From Chloroflexota bacterium (GTDB taxonomy: Bacteria; Chloroflexota; UBA6077; CF-72): 53,070 bases of DNA. This document shows positions 16,469 to 24,274 of the stretch, piece by piece (the first letter of the stretch is position 1; each line of letters starts with the position of its first letter). A model generated the notes under the pieces. That model was not told the DNA's origin, did not search any database, and was given only the letters and a program-made list of their open reading frames with translations. Where the stretch lies: positions 1 to 53,070 of the forward strand of contig JAFAOS010000197.1 in NCBI GenBank assembly GCA_019247515.1. The letters are read 5' to 3'. A program made the translations under genes and the position numbers.

Positions 16469-17890
16469 TTGACCTCTACTCGTCGGCTGGCGCTCAACAC
16501 TCTTGCGCCGATGGGCGCGCGGCTCGTCGATGCCGCTTTTGCCATCATTTATCTCCGTCTCCTCGGCCGAGCCGACGTCGGCGCTTACGCATTCCTGGTC
16601 GTCTTCACCACGTATCTGGACACGCTCGTCGACTTCGGCCTCAACGCCCTCGTCGCCCGTGACGTCTCCCGCAATCCCAGCCTCGCCCACGCGGTCCAGC
16701 GCTCGGTGAACCTGATCAGGCTCGGCCTGTGGCTGAGCGGCCTGCCGCTGGTGATCCTGGTGTACGGTCCGCTGCGCGACACCGCCAATCTCTCGCCAGA
16801 GGCCGCCACCGCCGGCTGGATTTTCTACATCGCCCTGCTGCCAACCGTCGTCTCCAAGACCGCCAGCGGCCTGCTGTGGTCCGCCGAGCGTCTGGACCTC
16901 ACCGCCGCCGTGTCGATCCTGGCCACGCTGGTCAAGACCGCCGCGGGCGCCATCGTCCTGTTCGCGGGCTACGGACTGATCGGCCTGGCCCTCGCCTCGC
17001 TGCTGACCAACCTGGTCACCACGGCCGCCCTCTGGTGGCTCGCGCGAACCCGGGCTCTCACCGCGCATGCCTGGGAACAGCGCGAGACCCGCGGCCCAGG
17101 CCACTGGCTCCGCGAGTCCTGGCCCCTGTTCGTCAATCAACTCCTGCAGGGCCTGTTCTTCAAGGTGGACGCCCTGCTGCTGCCAGGACTGGCCGGCGAC
17201 GTCGCCGCTGGCACCTACGCCGCCGCGTACAAGGTCTCCGAGGGCGCGGGCATCATCTCGTCCAGCTTCACGCTGGCGCTGTTCCCACGCCTGTCGCGCG
17301 AAACCGACCTGAGCTACGCCTATCGACTGGCGCTACGCATCCTGCTGCAGATCGCGTTTCCGCTCGCCGCGGGCATCGCCTTGCTGTCGCAGCCCATCGT
17401 CGCGCTGGTCGGCGGTAGGGAGTACCTGCCGGATTCCGCGGTCGCGCTGTCCATCCTGATCTGTTACCTCCCGCTTAGCTACTGCAACGGACTGACTCAG
17501 TACGTGCTGATCGCGGCCGGCAAGCAGCGCCTGCTGACGGGCGCGTTCGCCGCCGCGCTGGTCTTCAACGTGGTGGCTAACGTGATCTTGATTCCGCGCT
17601 TCAGTTACGTCGGCGCGGCGGTGGTCACCGTGGCGAGCGAGGTCGTGCTGCTGGTGCCATTCCGTATGACCGCGGTGACGGTCACCCACGGAGTGTCACT
17701 GCTGGCCGAAGCGCGCACGCCGGTCCTCGCCACCCTGCTGATGAGCCCGGTCGTGTGGTGGCTGCGCGATGCGATCAACCCGCTGGTGGCGATCCCCGCC
17801 GGCGCCGCGGTGTACGGCCTGGCGCTGTGGAGCCTGGGCGGCATCGACGCGCACCAGCGGCGCCTGCTGGTGCAATTCGTCCGACCGTAG
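16469..17890 (+). CDS. Polysaccharide flippase (Wzx/MATE-like, oligosaccharide export)
   Basis: 473 residues with about 12-14 hydrophobic helices. The N-terminus LALNTLAPMGARLVDAAFAIIYLRLLG, then VGAYAFLVVF and DFGLNALVARDVSR, is characteristic of the polysaccharide-synthase/flippase superfamily that moves lipid-linked sugar units across the membrane. LLQGLFFKVDALLLPGLAG and FPLAAGIALLSQPIVALVGG are the second-half motifs. The TTG start is chosen because homologous sequence begins immediately and the last tandem-repeat unit provides GGGGA 8 nt upstream; ATG 16511 is an alternative that would trim the first helix. Ends 4 bp before the convergent moaB stop. Confidence 0.88.
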   Translation: MTSTRRLALNTLAPMGARLVDAAFAIIYLRLLGRADVGAYAFLVVFTTYLDTLVDFGLNALVARDVSRNPSLAHAVQRSVNLIRLGLWLSGLPLVILVYGPLRDTANLSPEAATAGWIFYIALLPTVVSKTASGLLWSAERLDLTAAVSILATLVKTAAGAIVLFAGYGLIGLALASLLTNLVTTAALWWLARTRALTAHAWEQRETRGPGHWLRESWPLFVNQLLQGLFFKVDALLLPGLAGDVAAGTYAAAYKVSEGAGIISSSFTLALFPRLSRETDLSYAYRLALRILLQIAFPLAAGIALLSQPIVALVGGREYLPDSAVALSILICYLPLSYCNGLTQYVLIAAGKQRLLTGAFAAALVFNVVANVILIPRFSYVGAAVVTVASEVVLLVPFRMTAVTVTHGVSLLAEARTPVLATLLMSPVVWWLRDAINPLVAIPAGAAVYGLALWSLGGIDAHQRRLLVQFVRP

Positions 17891-17894
17891 CTGG

Positions 17895-18395
17895 TCAGTT
17901 TGGCCGCGAGTGCTCGCCCACCTCGCCGCGCAGCGTGTCGACCGCGTGTGGCAAGGCCGCGCTGATTGCGGCCAGGCTCTCGCGCACCGCCTTGGGGTTG
18001 CCTGGCAAATTGATGATGAGCGTCCGCTTGCGCACGCCGGCAACGCCGCGTGACAGCATGCCCATCGGCGTGACCTCCAGGCTCGCGGCGCGCATTGCCT
18101 CGGCAATGCCGGGGACCTCGTAGTCAATCGAGCGCAGCGTGATTTGCGGCGTGACGTCGCGCGGCGCCAGTCCGGTGCCGCCGGTAGTCAGAATCAGGTC
18201 CACGTCGGTGCGCTCCGACAGATGAAACAGCGCTTCGCCGATCAGTTGCTCCTGGTCCGGCACGATCCGGTAGTCCACCTCCGTGAAGGCGACTCCGCTG
18301 GACTCCAGCGTTTCGCGGATGGCGGGTCCACCGGCATCGTCGCGTTCGCCGCGCGAGGCCTTGTCGCTGACGGTGACGATGGCCAGACGGATCAT
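17895..18395 (-). CDS. moaB: Molybdenum cofactor biosynthesis protein MoaB/MogA
   Basis: 166 residues. Adenylylates molybdopterin before molybdenum insertion. The MoCF-BD fold is clear: VTVSDKASRGERDDAGGP, TTGGTGLAPRDVTP, and near the C-terminus LIINLPGNPKAVRE. Its ATG overlaps the moaC stop (ATGA). Third and last gene of the minus-strand Moco operon that starts at 20355. Confidence 0.93.
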   Translation of the reverse strand: MIRLAIVTVSDKASRGERDDAGGPAIRETLESSGVAFTEVDYRIVPDQEQLIGEALFHLSERTDVDLILTTGGTGLAPRDVTPQITLRSIDYEVPGIAEAMRAASLEVTPMGMLSRGVAGVRKRTLIINLPGNPKAVRESLAAISAALPHAVDTLRGEVGEHSRPN

Positions 18396-18868
18396 GGTCT
18401 GACGAACTCGCCGCTCTTCCCGCCGGCTTTGCGTAGCAACTGGATATCGGAAATCGTCATGCTCCGGTCGACCGCCTTGCACATGTCATACACCGTCAAA
18501 GCGGCCACCGATACCGCGGTCAACGCCTCCATCTCAACTCCGGTCCGACTGGTGACGCGAACGGTGGCTCGAATTTCCAGTCGCGCCCGCTCCACATCCA
18601 GGTCGAACGCCATCTCGACGCCGGTAATCGGCAACGGATGACACAGGGGAATCAGGTCCGGAGTACGCTTGGCGGCCATGACGCCGGCCACCTGGGCCAC
18701 CGCGAGGACGTCGCCCTTTGCCATGCCACCGGCCGCGATCAGCCGCGCCGTCTCGGCCCGCATCTCGACGACCCCGTGCGCGGTGGCTTCGCGGCGGGTG
18801 ACGTCCTTTTCAGATACGTCGACCATGCGGCCGCGCCCGGACGCATCGAGATGGGTCAATCCATTCAT
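18392..18868 (-). CDS. moaC: Cyclic pyranopterin monophosphate synthase MoaC
   Basis: 158 residues. With MoaA (not in this window) it makes cyclic pyranopterin monophosphate. Family motifs: MVDVSEKDVTRREATAHG, AAKRTPDLIPLCHPLPI and GVEMEALTAVSVAALTVYDMCKA, including the conserved histidine/lysine active-site segments. ATG 18868 is chosen because it overlaps the upstream stop (ATGA) and precedes the first conserved residues. Overlaps moaB by 4 bp as well, so all three genes are tightly coupled. Confidence 0.95.
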   Translation of the reverse strand: MNGLTHLDASGRGRMVDVSEKDVTRREATAHGVVEMRAETARLIAAGGMAKGDVLAVAQVAGVMAAKRTPDLIPLCHPLPITGVEMAFDLDVERARLEIRATVRVTSRTGVEMEALTAVSVAALTVYDMCKAVDRSMTISDIQLLRKAGGKSGEFVRP

Positions 18869-20355
18869 AGCGGCTGCAAGACCTCCACGCATTCGCCGAT
18901 CAGGACGGTCGGATCGAAACCTTCGAAGCCCATGTACCCGAGCAGCTCATCGGCCGAGTAGCGGCGCCCGGGCCGCCACAGGTCGTCCTTGATGAAGTGC
19001 GCGGCGCGGCTCGACCGCCACCACTCCTCGTCGAATTCACGCTTCAGAAACAGCCGCAGCTGAGCGGCGAACACCTCTGCCCGCAGTCGGATTGCCGAAT
19101 CGAGCGTAGTCCACGGGGCGCCACCGAGGACGCGCAGGTATTCGTCCGGGAAGTGGTGAACACGCGCGGCGGTGCTGAGCCCTTCTTCGAAATCGGCGGC
19201 CATGGACCCGCCGGGCTCAGCTTGCCACAAGCGCTGCTCGTAGGCCGCCAGGCCTGCCACGCGCCGCACGCGGTACAGCCACTCGAGGTGGGTAATGACC
19301 CGAAAGTCTTCGCTCGCGACGTACTCCATACGTTGAGCCAGCCAGTTCGGATCGCGCAGGAGGCCCTCGAGCAGGTAGCCGTAGCCGCAGGTCGGCGCGT
19401 GGTCGCCCAACCAACGCTCCCAGACGCGCAGCGACGCATCCGCATGGGCCAGGTGCTCGGCCATGCCAACTCCGCGCAACGTGCGCGCCAGGTCCTGCCA
19501 GCCGCCGACGAGCCGCAACAGCACGCGCGTGTCGTCGGGTATCTCGAGCGGCAGGCAGGCGACGCCTGGCTCGACGCCCGCCTCCAGCCGGATTTGGGAT
19601 TGCTCCTCCAGCTCGATGCCCAGGTCGCGCATCGCGCGGATGAGCGCGGGCATGCGCAATCGTTCGGCAAAAACGGTATCGAACCGCGGCGCGCGGAACG
19701 CCCAGTCCACGTCCACTCGCCAGGCATCGTCGAGTGGCAGCTCCAGCTGGCCGAGATACACGCCGAGGCCGTGTTCGTAGACCGCTGCCGTCCCGCCCAG
19801 CACGCTCTCCGAAAGCCGGGTGACCGTCGGCAGGTCGATCCCGAGCAGGCCGGACCAGAACTGGAGCCAGTCGTCGCCGCCGAGGGGCACCAGCTCCGAG
19901 CGCAGGGCTTCTTGCCAACGTTCGAGGATCGGCGTGACCTCGGTTCGGAGGACGTCTCGCCACGCCTCTTCGAGCTGGTGTCGGCGTGGCACGTCCAGCA
20001 CGAGCGGCCAGCGCGCCGCCGCCTCGCGCCAGGGCAGCGTCTCTTCTTCGAAGACGACCGTCGCCTCGTTCTCCAGGCGGGTGACGCGTACCGCGAAGTC
20101 GCGCGTGTGGCCCTCCAGGTGCGCCGCGGCCAGCAAGGCCGAAAGTCGAGTCAGCTGACGCGGGTCCTCGGGCGTGGCGGCCTGCAGGTCGTCCCACAGG
20201 TCATTTGACGTGAAGTCAGGGAAATCGGTCTCGTACAGGCTGAGCAGCCCGCGACCAGGTCGCAGCCCGCGCCTGAACTGATGCTCACGCCAGGCGCGCG
20301 CCTGAAGGAATGCCTCAGCTTGCGTCTCGAATCCCTCGAGCACCAGGCCGGGCAC
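18865..20355 (-). CDS. M3-family peptidase homologue lacking the catalytic residues
   Basis: 496 residues from GTG 20355. The second half follows the fold of M3-like oligopeptidases: LIRAMRDLGIELEEQSQI, a strand pair, LLEGLLRDPNWLAQRM, and C-terminal FAAQLRLFLKREFDEEWWRS, FIKDDLWRPGRRYSADELL. Where active members have HEAGHAxH, this protein has RGVGMAEH (residues 294-301), and the third zinc ligand region TEAYAFL reads CGYGYLL. All three ligands and the catalytic Glu therefore appear lost, so it should not be a zinc protease. It overlaps moaC by 4 bp and is the first gene of the Moco operon, which suggests a binding or chaperone role; that is inference. The family assignment rests on pattern recognition, not on a search. 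Confidence 0.6.
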   Translation of the reverse strand: MPGLVLEGFETQAEAFLQARAWREHQFRRGLRPGRGLLSLYETDFPDFTSNDLWDDLQAATPEDPRQLTRLSALLAAAHLEGHTRDFAVRVTRLENEATVVFEEETLPWREAAARWPLVLDVPRRHQLEEAWRDVLRTEVTPILERWQEALRSELVPLGGDDWLQFWSGLLGIDLPTVTRLSESVLGGTAAVYEHGLGVYLGQLELPLDDAWRVDVDWAFRAPRFDTVFAERLRMPALIRAMRDLGIELEEQSQIRLEAGVEPGVACLPLEIPDDTRVLLRLVGGWQDLARTLRGVGMAEHLAHADASLRVWERWLGDHAPTCGYGYLLEGLLRDPNWLAQRMEYVASEDFRVITHLEWLYRVRRVAGLAAYEQRLWQAEPGGSMAADFEEGLSTAARVHHFPDEYLRVLGGAPWTTLDSAIRLRAEVFAAQLRLFLKREFDEEWWRSSRAAHFIKDDLWRPGRRYSADELLGYMGFEGFDPTVLIGECVEVLQPL

Positions 20356-20361
20356 CCCTGG

Positions 20362-20371
20362 AGTTTAGACT
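20362..20371. promoter_or_regulatory. Overlapping divergent -10 boxes between the Moco operons
   Basis: AGTTTAGACT is nearly palindromic. On plus, TAGACT (20366-20371) ends 8 nt before ATG 20380. On minus, TAAACT (20367-20362) ends 6 nt before GTG 20355. Neither gene has a ribosome-binding site in the 24-bp intergenic region, so both look leaderless and share one promoter site. Confidence 0.5.
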
Positions 20372-20379
20372 CACAGGGC

Positions 20380-20877
20380 ATGGATCGCACGTCGAGCACG
20401 CCGCGTGTGTCGTCGCTGGAGCGCATGCGCGCGGCCCTTGCGTCCCAGGGCCTGGGCGACGTGCCGATCACCACGTTTCCGGAGGGCACCCACACGGCGA
20501 CGGCCGCTGCCGCCGCGCTTGGCACCGACGTCGAAAGGATTGTGAAGTCGCTGGTGTTCATCGCTGGCGAGCGCGCCATCCTGGTGCTGGCTTCGGGCCC
20601 GAACCGCGTCGACCTGGCCAAGGTGGGTCGGCTGGTGGGACAGCCGATCACCCGCGCGAACGCGGACCAGGTGCGCCAGGCGACGGGCTACGCCATCGGC
20701 GGGGTGCCACCGTTCGGCCACACCCAGCGCCTGGACACGTTTCTCGATCGGGACCTGCTCGAATTCGACGAGGTGTGGGCCGCCGCCGGCCGACCGGACA
20801 CCGTCTTCCCGATTGACCCGCGCGACCTGGCGCGTATCACCGACGCGCGGGTCGCCGAGGTCGTCGAATCGGTGTGA
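20380..20877 (+). CDS. YbaK/ProX-type aminoacyl-tRNA deacylase
   Basis: 165 residues, standard for the stand-alone editing domain. These proteins hydrolyse mischarged aminoacyl-tRNA (for example Cys- or Ala-tRNA-Pro). Motifs: DVERIVKSLVFIAG with the conserved lysine, VLASGPNRVDLAKVG, and ATGYAIGGVPPFGH, the substrate-pocket loop. ATG 20380 follows a TAGACT box by 8 nt. The stop overlaps the GTG of moeA (GTGA). Its placement as first gene of a Moco operon has no obvious functional reason. Confidence 0.88.
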   Translation: MDRTSSTPRVSSLERMRAALASQGLGDVPITTFPEGTHTATAAAAALGTDVERIVKSLVFIAGERAILVLASGPNRVDLAKVGRLVGQPITRANADQVRQATGYAIGGVPPFGHTQRLDTFLDRDLLEFDEVWAAAGRPDTVFPIDPRDLARITDARVAEVVESV

Positions 20878-22130
20878 GCGCTACCACGCGGACAACAACC
20901 CACGAGCTGTTCAACGTGCGCACGCCGCCTGATGCGCTGTCTGAGCTGCTGCGCGCCTTGCCTGCCGCGGTCGCGGCTGAGGAGGTCGCCACGGCCGACG
21001 CTCTGGACCGGGTGCTGGCCGAAGACGTCCGTTCGCCGGGCGAGCTGCCCACGTTCCGCCGCTCGACGATGGATGGCTACGCCGTGCGCGCCGGCGACAC
21101 CTTCGGCGCCACCGAAGGCCTGCCTGCCTATCTCGAGATCGTCGACGAAGTGTTCATGGGTCGTGCTCCGACGCGCTCGCTGGTGGTGGGACAGTGTGCG
21201 CGCATCGCGACCGGCGGCATGCTGCCCGAGGGCGCCGATGCGGTGCTGATGGTCGAGCAAACCCAGCAGGTGGGCGCGACCACCATCGAGGCGCTGCGCG
21301 CCGTGGCGCCTGGCGAAAACGTGGTGAAGGTGGGCGAAGACGTGCGAGTGGGAGACGCGGTCCTGCCCCGCGGCCACACGCTCCGAGCGCAGGACCTGGG
21401 TGGTCTGGTGGCGCTGGGCGTCACGTCAGTGCGCGTCGCGCGCCGGCTGCGGGTGGGCGTCGTCTCGGGTGGTGACGAGCTCGTCGATCCGCATCAAGAG
21501 CCAGGCGCCGGGCAGATTCGCGACATCAATTCGTACACGCTGGGGGCACTGATCCGTCGCGACGGCCATACACCCTGCTTGCTGGGCATTTTTCCCGACT
21601 CCTTCGACGTCCTGTTCGCCGCGGCCCAGCGCGCGCTGGCCGAGGACGACGTGGTGATCCTGTCGGCGGGCAGCTCGGTGAGCACACGGGACATGACTGC
21701 GCAGGTCATAGGACAGCTCGGTCAACCTGGCGTGCTGGTGCACGGGGTGTCGCTCAAGCCGGGCAAACCGACCATTCTCGGCCTGTGCGCCGGGAGGCCC
21801 GTCTTTGGCTTGCCCGGCAACCCGGTCTCGTGCATGGTCACCTACGACCTGTTCGTCGCGCCGACGCTAGCGCACCTGAGCGGCGCCTCGGCAATCCCCC
21901 GGCGCACCGTCAGCGCGCGTCTGAGCCGCAACGTTCCCTCCGCGACGGGTCGCGAGGACTACATCCAGGTGCGTCTCGAACAGCGGCCCGACGGCGGCCT
22001 CGACGCGGTGCCGGTCTTCGGCAAGTCAAACCTGATCTTCACGCTGATTCGCTCCGATGGCATGCTGAAAGTGCCGCTGGACGCCGGCGGCCTGAGCGCG
22101 GGCGCGATGGTCGAGGTCGTCCTGTTCTGA
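20874..22130 (+). CDS. moeA: Molybdopterin molybdenumtransferase MoeA
   Basis: 418 residues, normal length. Inserts molybdate into adenylylated molybdopterin. Motifs: RSTMDGYAVRAGDTFGA, IATGGMLPEGADAVLMVEQ, ILSAGSSVSTRD, GVSLKPGKPTILG and FGLPGNPVSCMVTYDLF. The start GTG overlaps the ybaK stop. A second, diverged MoeA follows after 71 bp, an arrangement in which the two paralogues may act on different cofactors or metals (molybdenum and tungsten); that is inference. Confidence 0.95.
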   Translation: MSATTRTTTHELFNVRTPPDALSELLRALPAAVAAEEVATADALDRVLAEDVRSPGELPTFRRSTMDGYAVRAGDTFGATEGLPAYLEIVDEVFMGRAPTRSLVVGQCARIATGGMLPEGADAVLMVEQTQQVGATTIEALRAVAPGENVVKVGEDVRVGDAVLPRGHTLRAQDLGGLVALGVTSVRVARRLRVGVVSGGDELVDPHQEPGAGQIRDINSYTLGALIRRDGHTPCLLGIFPDSFDVLFAAAQRALAEDDVVILSAGSSVSTRDMTAQVIGQLGQPGVLVHGVSLKPGKPTILGLCAGRPVFGLPGNPVSCMVTYDLFVAPTLAHLSGASAIPRRTVSARLSRNVPSATGREDYIQVRLEQRPDGGLDAVPVFGKSNLIFTLIRSDGMLKVPLDAGGLSAGAMVEVVLF

Positions 22131-22201
22131 TGGTTCCCTCGGCGGGTCGGTTCTGCGTGGATGAGTTGGGTCGCGTCGATGGGTAGGGGAGTGAGCTGAC
22201 G

Positions 22202-24130
22202 ATGCCGGCCCGAGAGATCTACCTCGAAGACATCCCCCTCGAGGACGCGCTGAGCAAATTCTGGTCCGCCCTCGGCACCGCCGGCGCGCTCGCGCCACTG
22301 CCCTCGGAAGAGGTTGCCATCGACGCCGCCCTCGGCCGCGTCACCACCGAGCCCGTCTTCGCCCGCCTGAGCGTGCCCCACTATCACGCCGCGGCGATGG
22401 ACGGCATCGCCGTCCGCGCCGACGACACACTCGGCGCCACCGAGACAAACCCCGTCCAACTCCAGGTCGAAACGCAAGCGATCTGGGTCGACACCGGCGA
22501 CCCGTTGCCACACGACACCAACGCCGTGATCATGGCCGAGCATGTCCAGGACCTGGGCGATGGCCGCCTGGAGATCCTGTCGGCTGTTGCCCCGTGGCAA
22601 CACGTGAGGTCGATGGGCGAAGACCTGGTCGCCACGGAGCTGGTGCTGCCCGAGAACCACGTGCTCTCGGCGGTAGACCTGGGCGCCGCCACGGCCGCCG
22701 GCCACACCTGCCTGGCGGTGAGGCGTCGCCCCACGGTGGCCATCCTGCCGACCGGCTCGGAGCTGGTCGAAGGCGGCCAGACGCCGCTGCCCGCGGGCGC
22801 CATCGTCGACTTCAACTCCGTCGTCCTGGCGGGCCAGGTCCGCGAGTGGGGCGGCGCTCCGACGCGGTTGCCCATCACGCCCGACGATCGCGGCCTGCTT
22901 CTGGAGCGCGTCAAGACGGCGTTGGACGCGTACGACGTCGTCATCGTGAACGCGGGCAGCTCGGCGGGCTCGGAAGATTACACCGCGGGGATTGTCCGCA
23001 AGCTCGGTGAACTGCTGGTGCATGGGGTGGCGATCCGCCCCGGTCATCCGCTCGTTCTGGGGGTCGCGCACAAAAAGCCGCTGATCGGACTGCCGGGCTA
23101 TCCAGTGTCGTCCATCCTGACCAGCGAGCTGTTCCTCAAGCCGCTGCTGTACCGGCTGCAGGGCCTGCCCACGCCGCCGCGTGCGACGACGACCGCCGTC
23201 ATCACCCGCAAGCTGCTGTCGCCCATGGGCGAGGAGGAGTACGTACGCGTCAAGCTCGGCCAGGTGGCCGACCGGCTCGTCGCCGCGCCGCTCTCGCGCG
23301 GAGCCGGGGTGATCATGTCGATGGTGCGCGCCGACGGCCTGGTGCGCATCCCACGCTTTTCCGAGGGTGTCCACGCGGGTGGCGAGGTCGACGTCGAATT
23401 GCTGCTCGGCATGCATGACATCCGCAAGACCGTGGTGTGCATCGGCAGCCACGATCTCGCGCTGGACCTGCTGTCGAACGCGCTGGCACGGCGGACGCAC
23501 GGCGCCTCGCTGGCGTCGGCCAACGTGGGCAGCCTGGGCGGTCTGCTGGCGCTGGCGCGCGGCGAAGCCCACCTGGCCGGCTCGCACCTGCTCGACGAGG
23601 ACACCGGCGAGTACAACGTCAGCTATATCCAGCGCTACCTGGCGGGCGTCCGCGTTGTTCTGGTCCATCTGGCAGGCCGTGTCCAGGGTCTGATCCTGCC
23701 GAAGGGCAATCCGCGCTCGCTAATCTCGCTGGAGGACCTCGCCCAACCCGGCGTGCAGTTCGTGAACCGCCAGCGGGGCTCGGGCACGCGCGTGCTGCTG
23801 GATTACAAGCTGCGCGCGCTCAACGTCACTCCAGACCTGATCCGCGGCTACGAGCGCGAGCAATACACGCATCTGGCGGTCGCCGCCGACGTAGCCGGCG
23901 GCGCCGCCGACGTCGGCCTGGGCATCCTGGCGGCCGCCCGCGCCCTGGACCTGGACTTCGTGCCGCTGTTCAACGAGCAGTATCAACTGGTCATCCCGCG
24001 GTCGCACTACGAGTCGCCCGTCCTTTCCCCCGTGCTGGCCATCATCGCCGACCCAGGGTTTCAGTCCGAAGTCGACGCCCTCGGTGGCTACGACGTAGCG
24101 GATATGGGCAAGGTCGTGTGGGAGAGCTAA
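22202..24130 (+). CDS. MoeA-like protein with C-terminal periplasmic-binding-like (PBP) domain
   Basis: 642 residues. Residues 1 to about 400 are MoeA-like: HYHAAAMDGIAVRADDT, HDTNAVIMAEHVQ, VNAGSSAGSEDYTAG, GVAIRPGHPLVLG and IGLPGYPVSSIL. From about residue 410 (RKTVVCIGSHDLALDLL) to the end is a PBP-like domain of the ModE/LysR-substrate type, with NRQRGSGTRVLLDYKL and GAADVGLGILAAA. The domain probably senses molybdate/tungstate or another small ligand in the cytoplasm; there is no signal peptide. The fusion is known in several anaerobes and archaea. GGGGAGTGAG lies about 8 nt before the ATG. Confidence 0.93.
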   Translation: MPAREIYLEDIPLEDALSKFWSALGTAGALAPLPSEEVAIDAALGRVTTEPVFARLSVPHYHAAAMDGIAVRADDTLGATETNPVQLQVETQAIWVDTGDPLPHDTNAVIMAEHVQDLGDGRLEILSAVAPWQHVRSMGEDLVATELVLPENHVLSAVDLGAATAAGHTCLAVRRRPTVAILPTGSELVEGGQTPLPAGAIVDFNSVVLAGQVREWGGAPTRLPITPDDRGLLLERVKTALDAYDVVIVNAGSSAGSEDYTAGIVRKLGELLVHGVAIRPGHPLVLGVAHKKPLIGLPGYPVSSILTSELFLKPLLYRLQGLPTPPRATTTAVITRKLLSPMGEEEYVRVKLGQVADRLVAAPLSRGAGVIMSMVRADGLVRIPRFSEGVHAGGEVDVELLLGMHDIRKTVVCIGSHDLALDLLSNALARRTHGASLASANVGSLGGLLALARGEAHLAGSHLLDEDTGEYNVSYIQRYLAGVRVVLVHLAGRVQGLILPKGNPRSLISLEDLAQPGVQFVNRQRGSGTRVLLDYKLRALNVTPDLIRGYEREQYTHLAVAADVAGGAADVGLGILAAARALDLDFVPLFNEQYQLVIPRSHYESPVLSPVLAIIADPGFQSEVDALGGYDVADMGKVVWES

Positions 24131-24149
24131 TGCTGGACTGCTCTGACGA

Positions 24150-24184
24150 CCCCCTCTCCCCCTGGGCGAGGCTTGGGGTGAGGG
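24150..24184 (+). repeat. CCCTCTCCC-type dispersed repeat copy
   Basis: CCCCCTCTCCCCCTGGGCGA followed by GGCTTGGGGTGAGGG. Same family as 7628-7704. It lies 20 bp after the moeA/PBP stop and before lpd; it may help to end transcription but has no T tract. Confidence 0.8.
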
Positions 24185-24261
24185 TCACCTGCATGGCGCG
24201 ACTGCTGTCGGGCAGTCGCGGATAGCACGTAGGCGCATGCGCGGGCTCCCTCCAAACAATC

Positions 24262-24267
24262 CATACT
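24262..24267 (+). promoter_or_regulatory. Candidate -10 box of lpd (leaderless)
   Basis: CATACT ends 7 nt before ATG 24275 with no ribosome-binding site between. Confidence 0.35.
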
Positions 24268-24274
24268 TAACCCC

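Noticed and set aside
16275-16469. Minus-strand frame with repeated VDQTALSPEGTL 12-mers
   Set aside because: The period of 36 bp is a multiple of three, so any frame without a stop in one unit stays open. No start context or family; a by-product of the tandem array.
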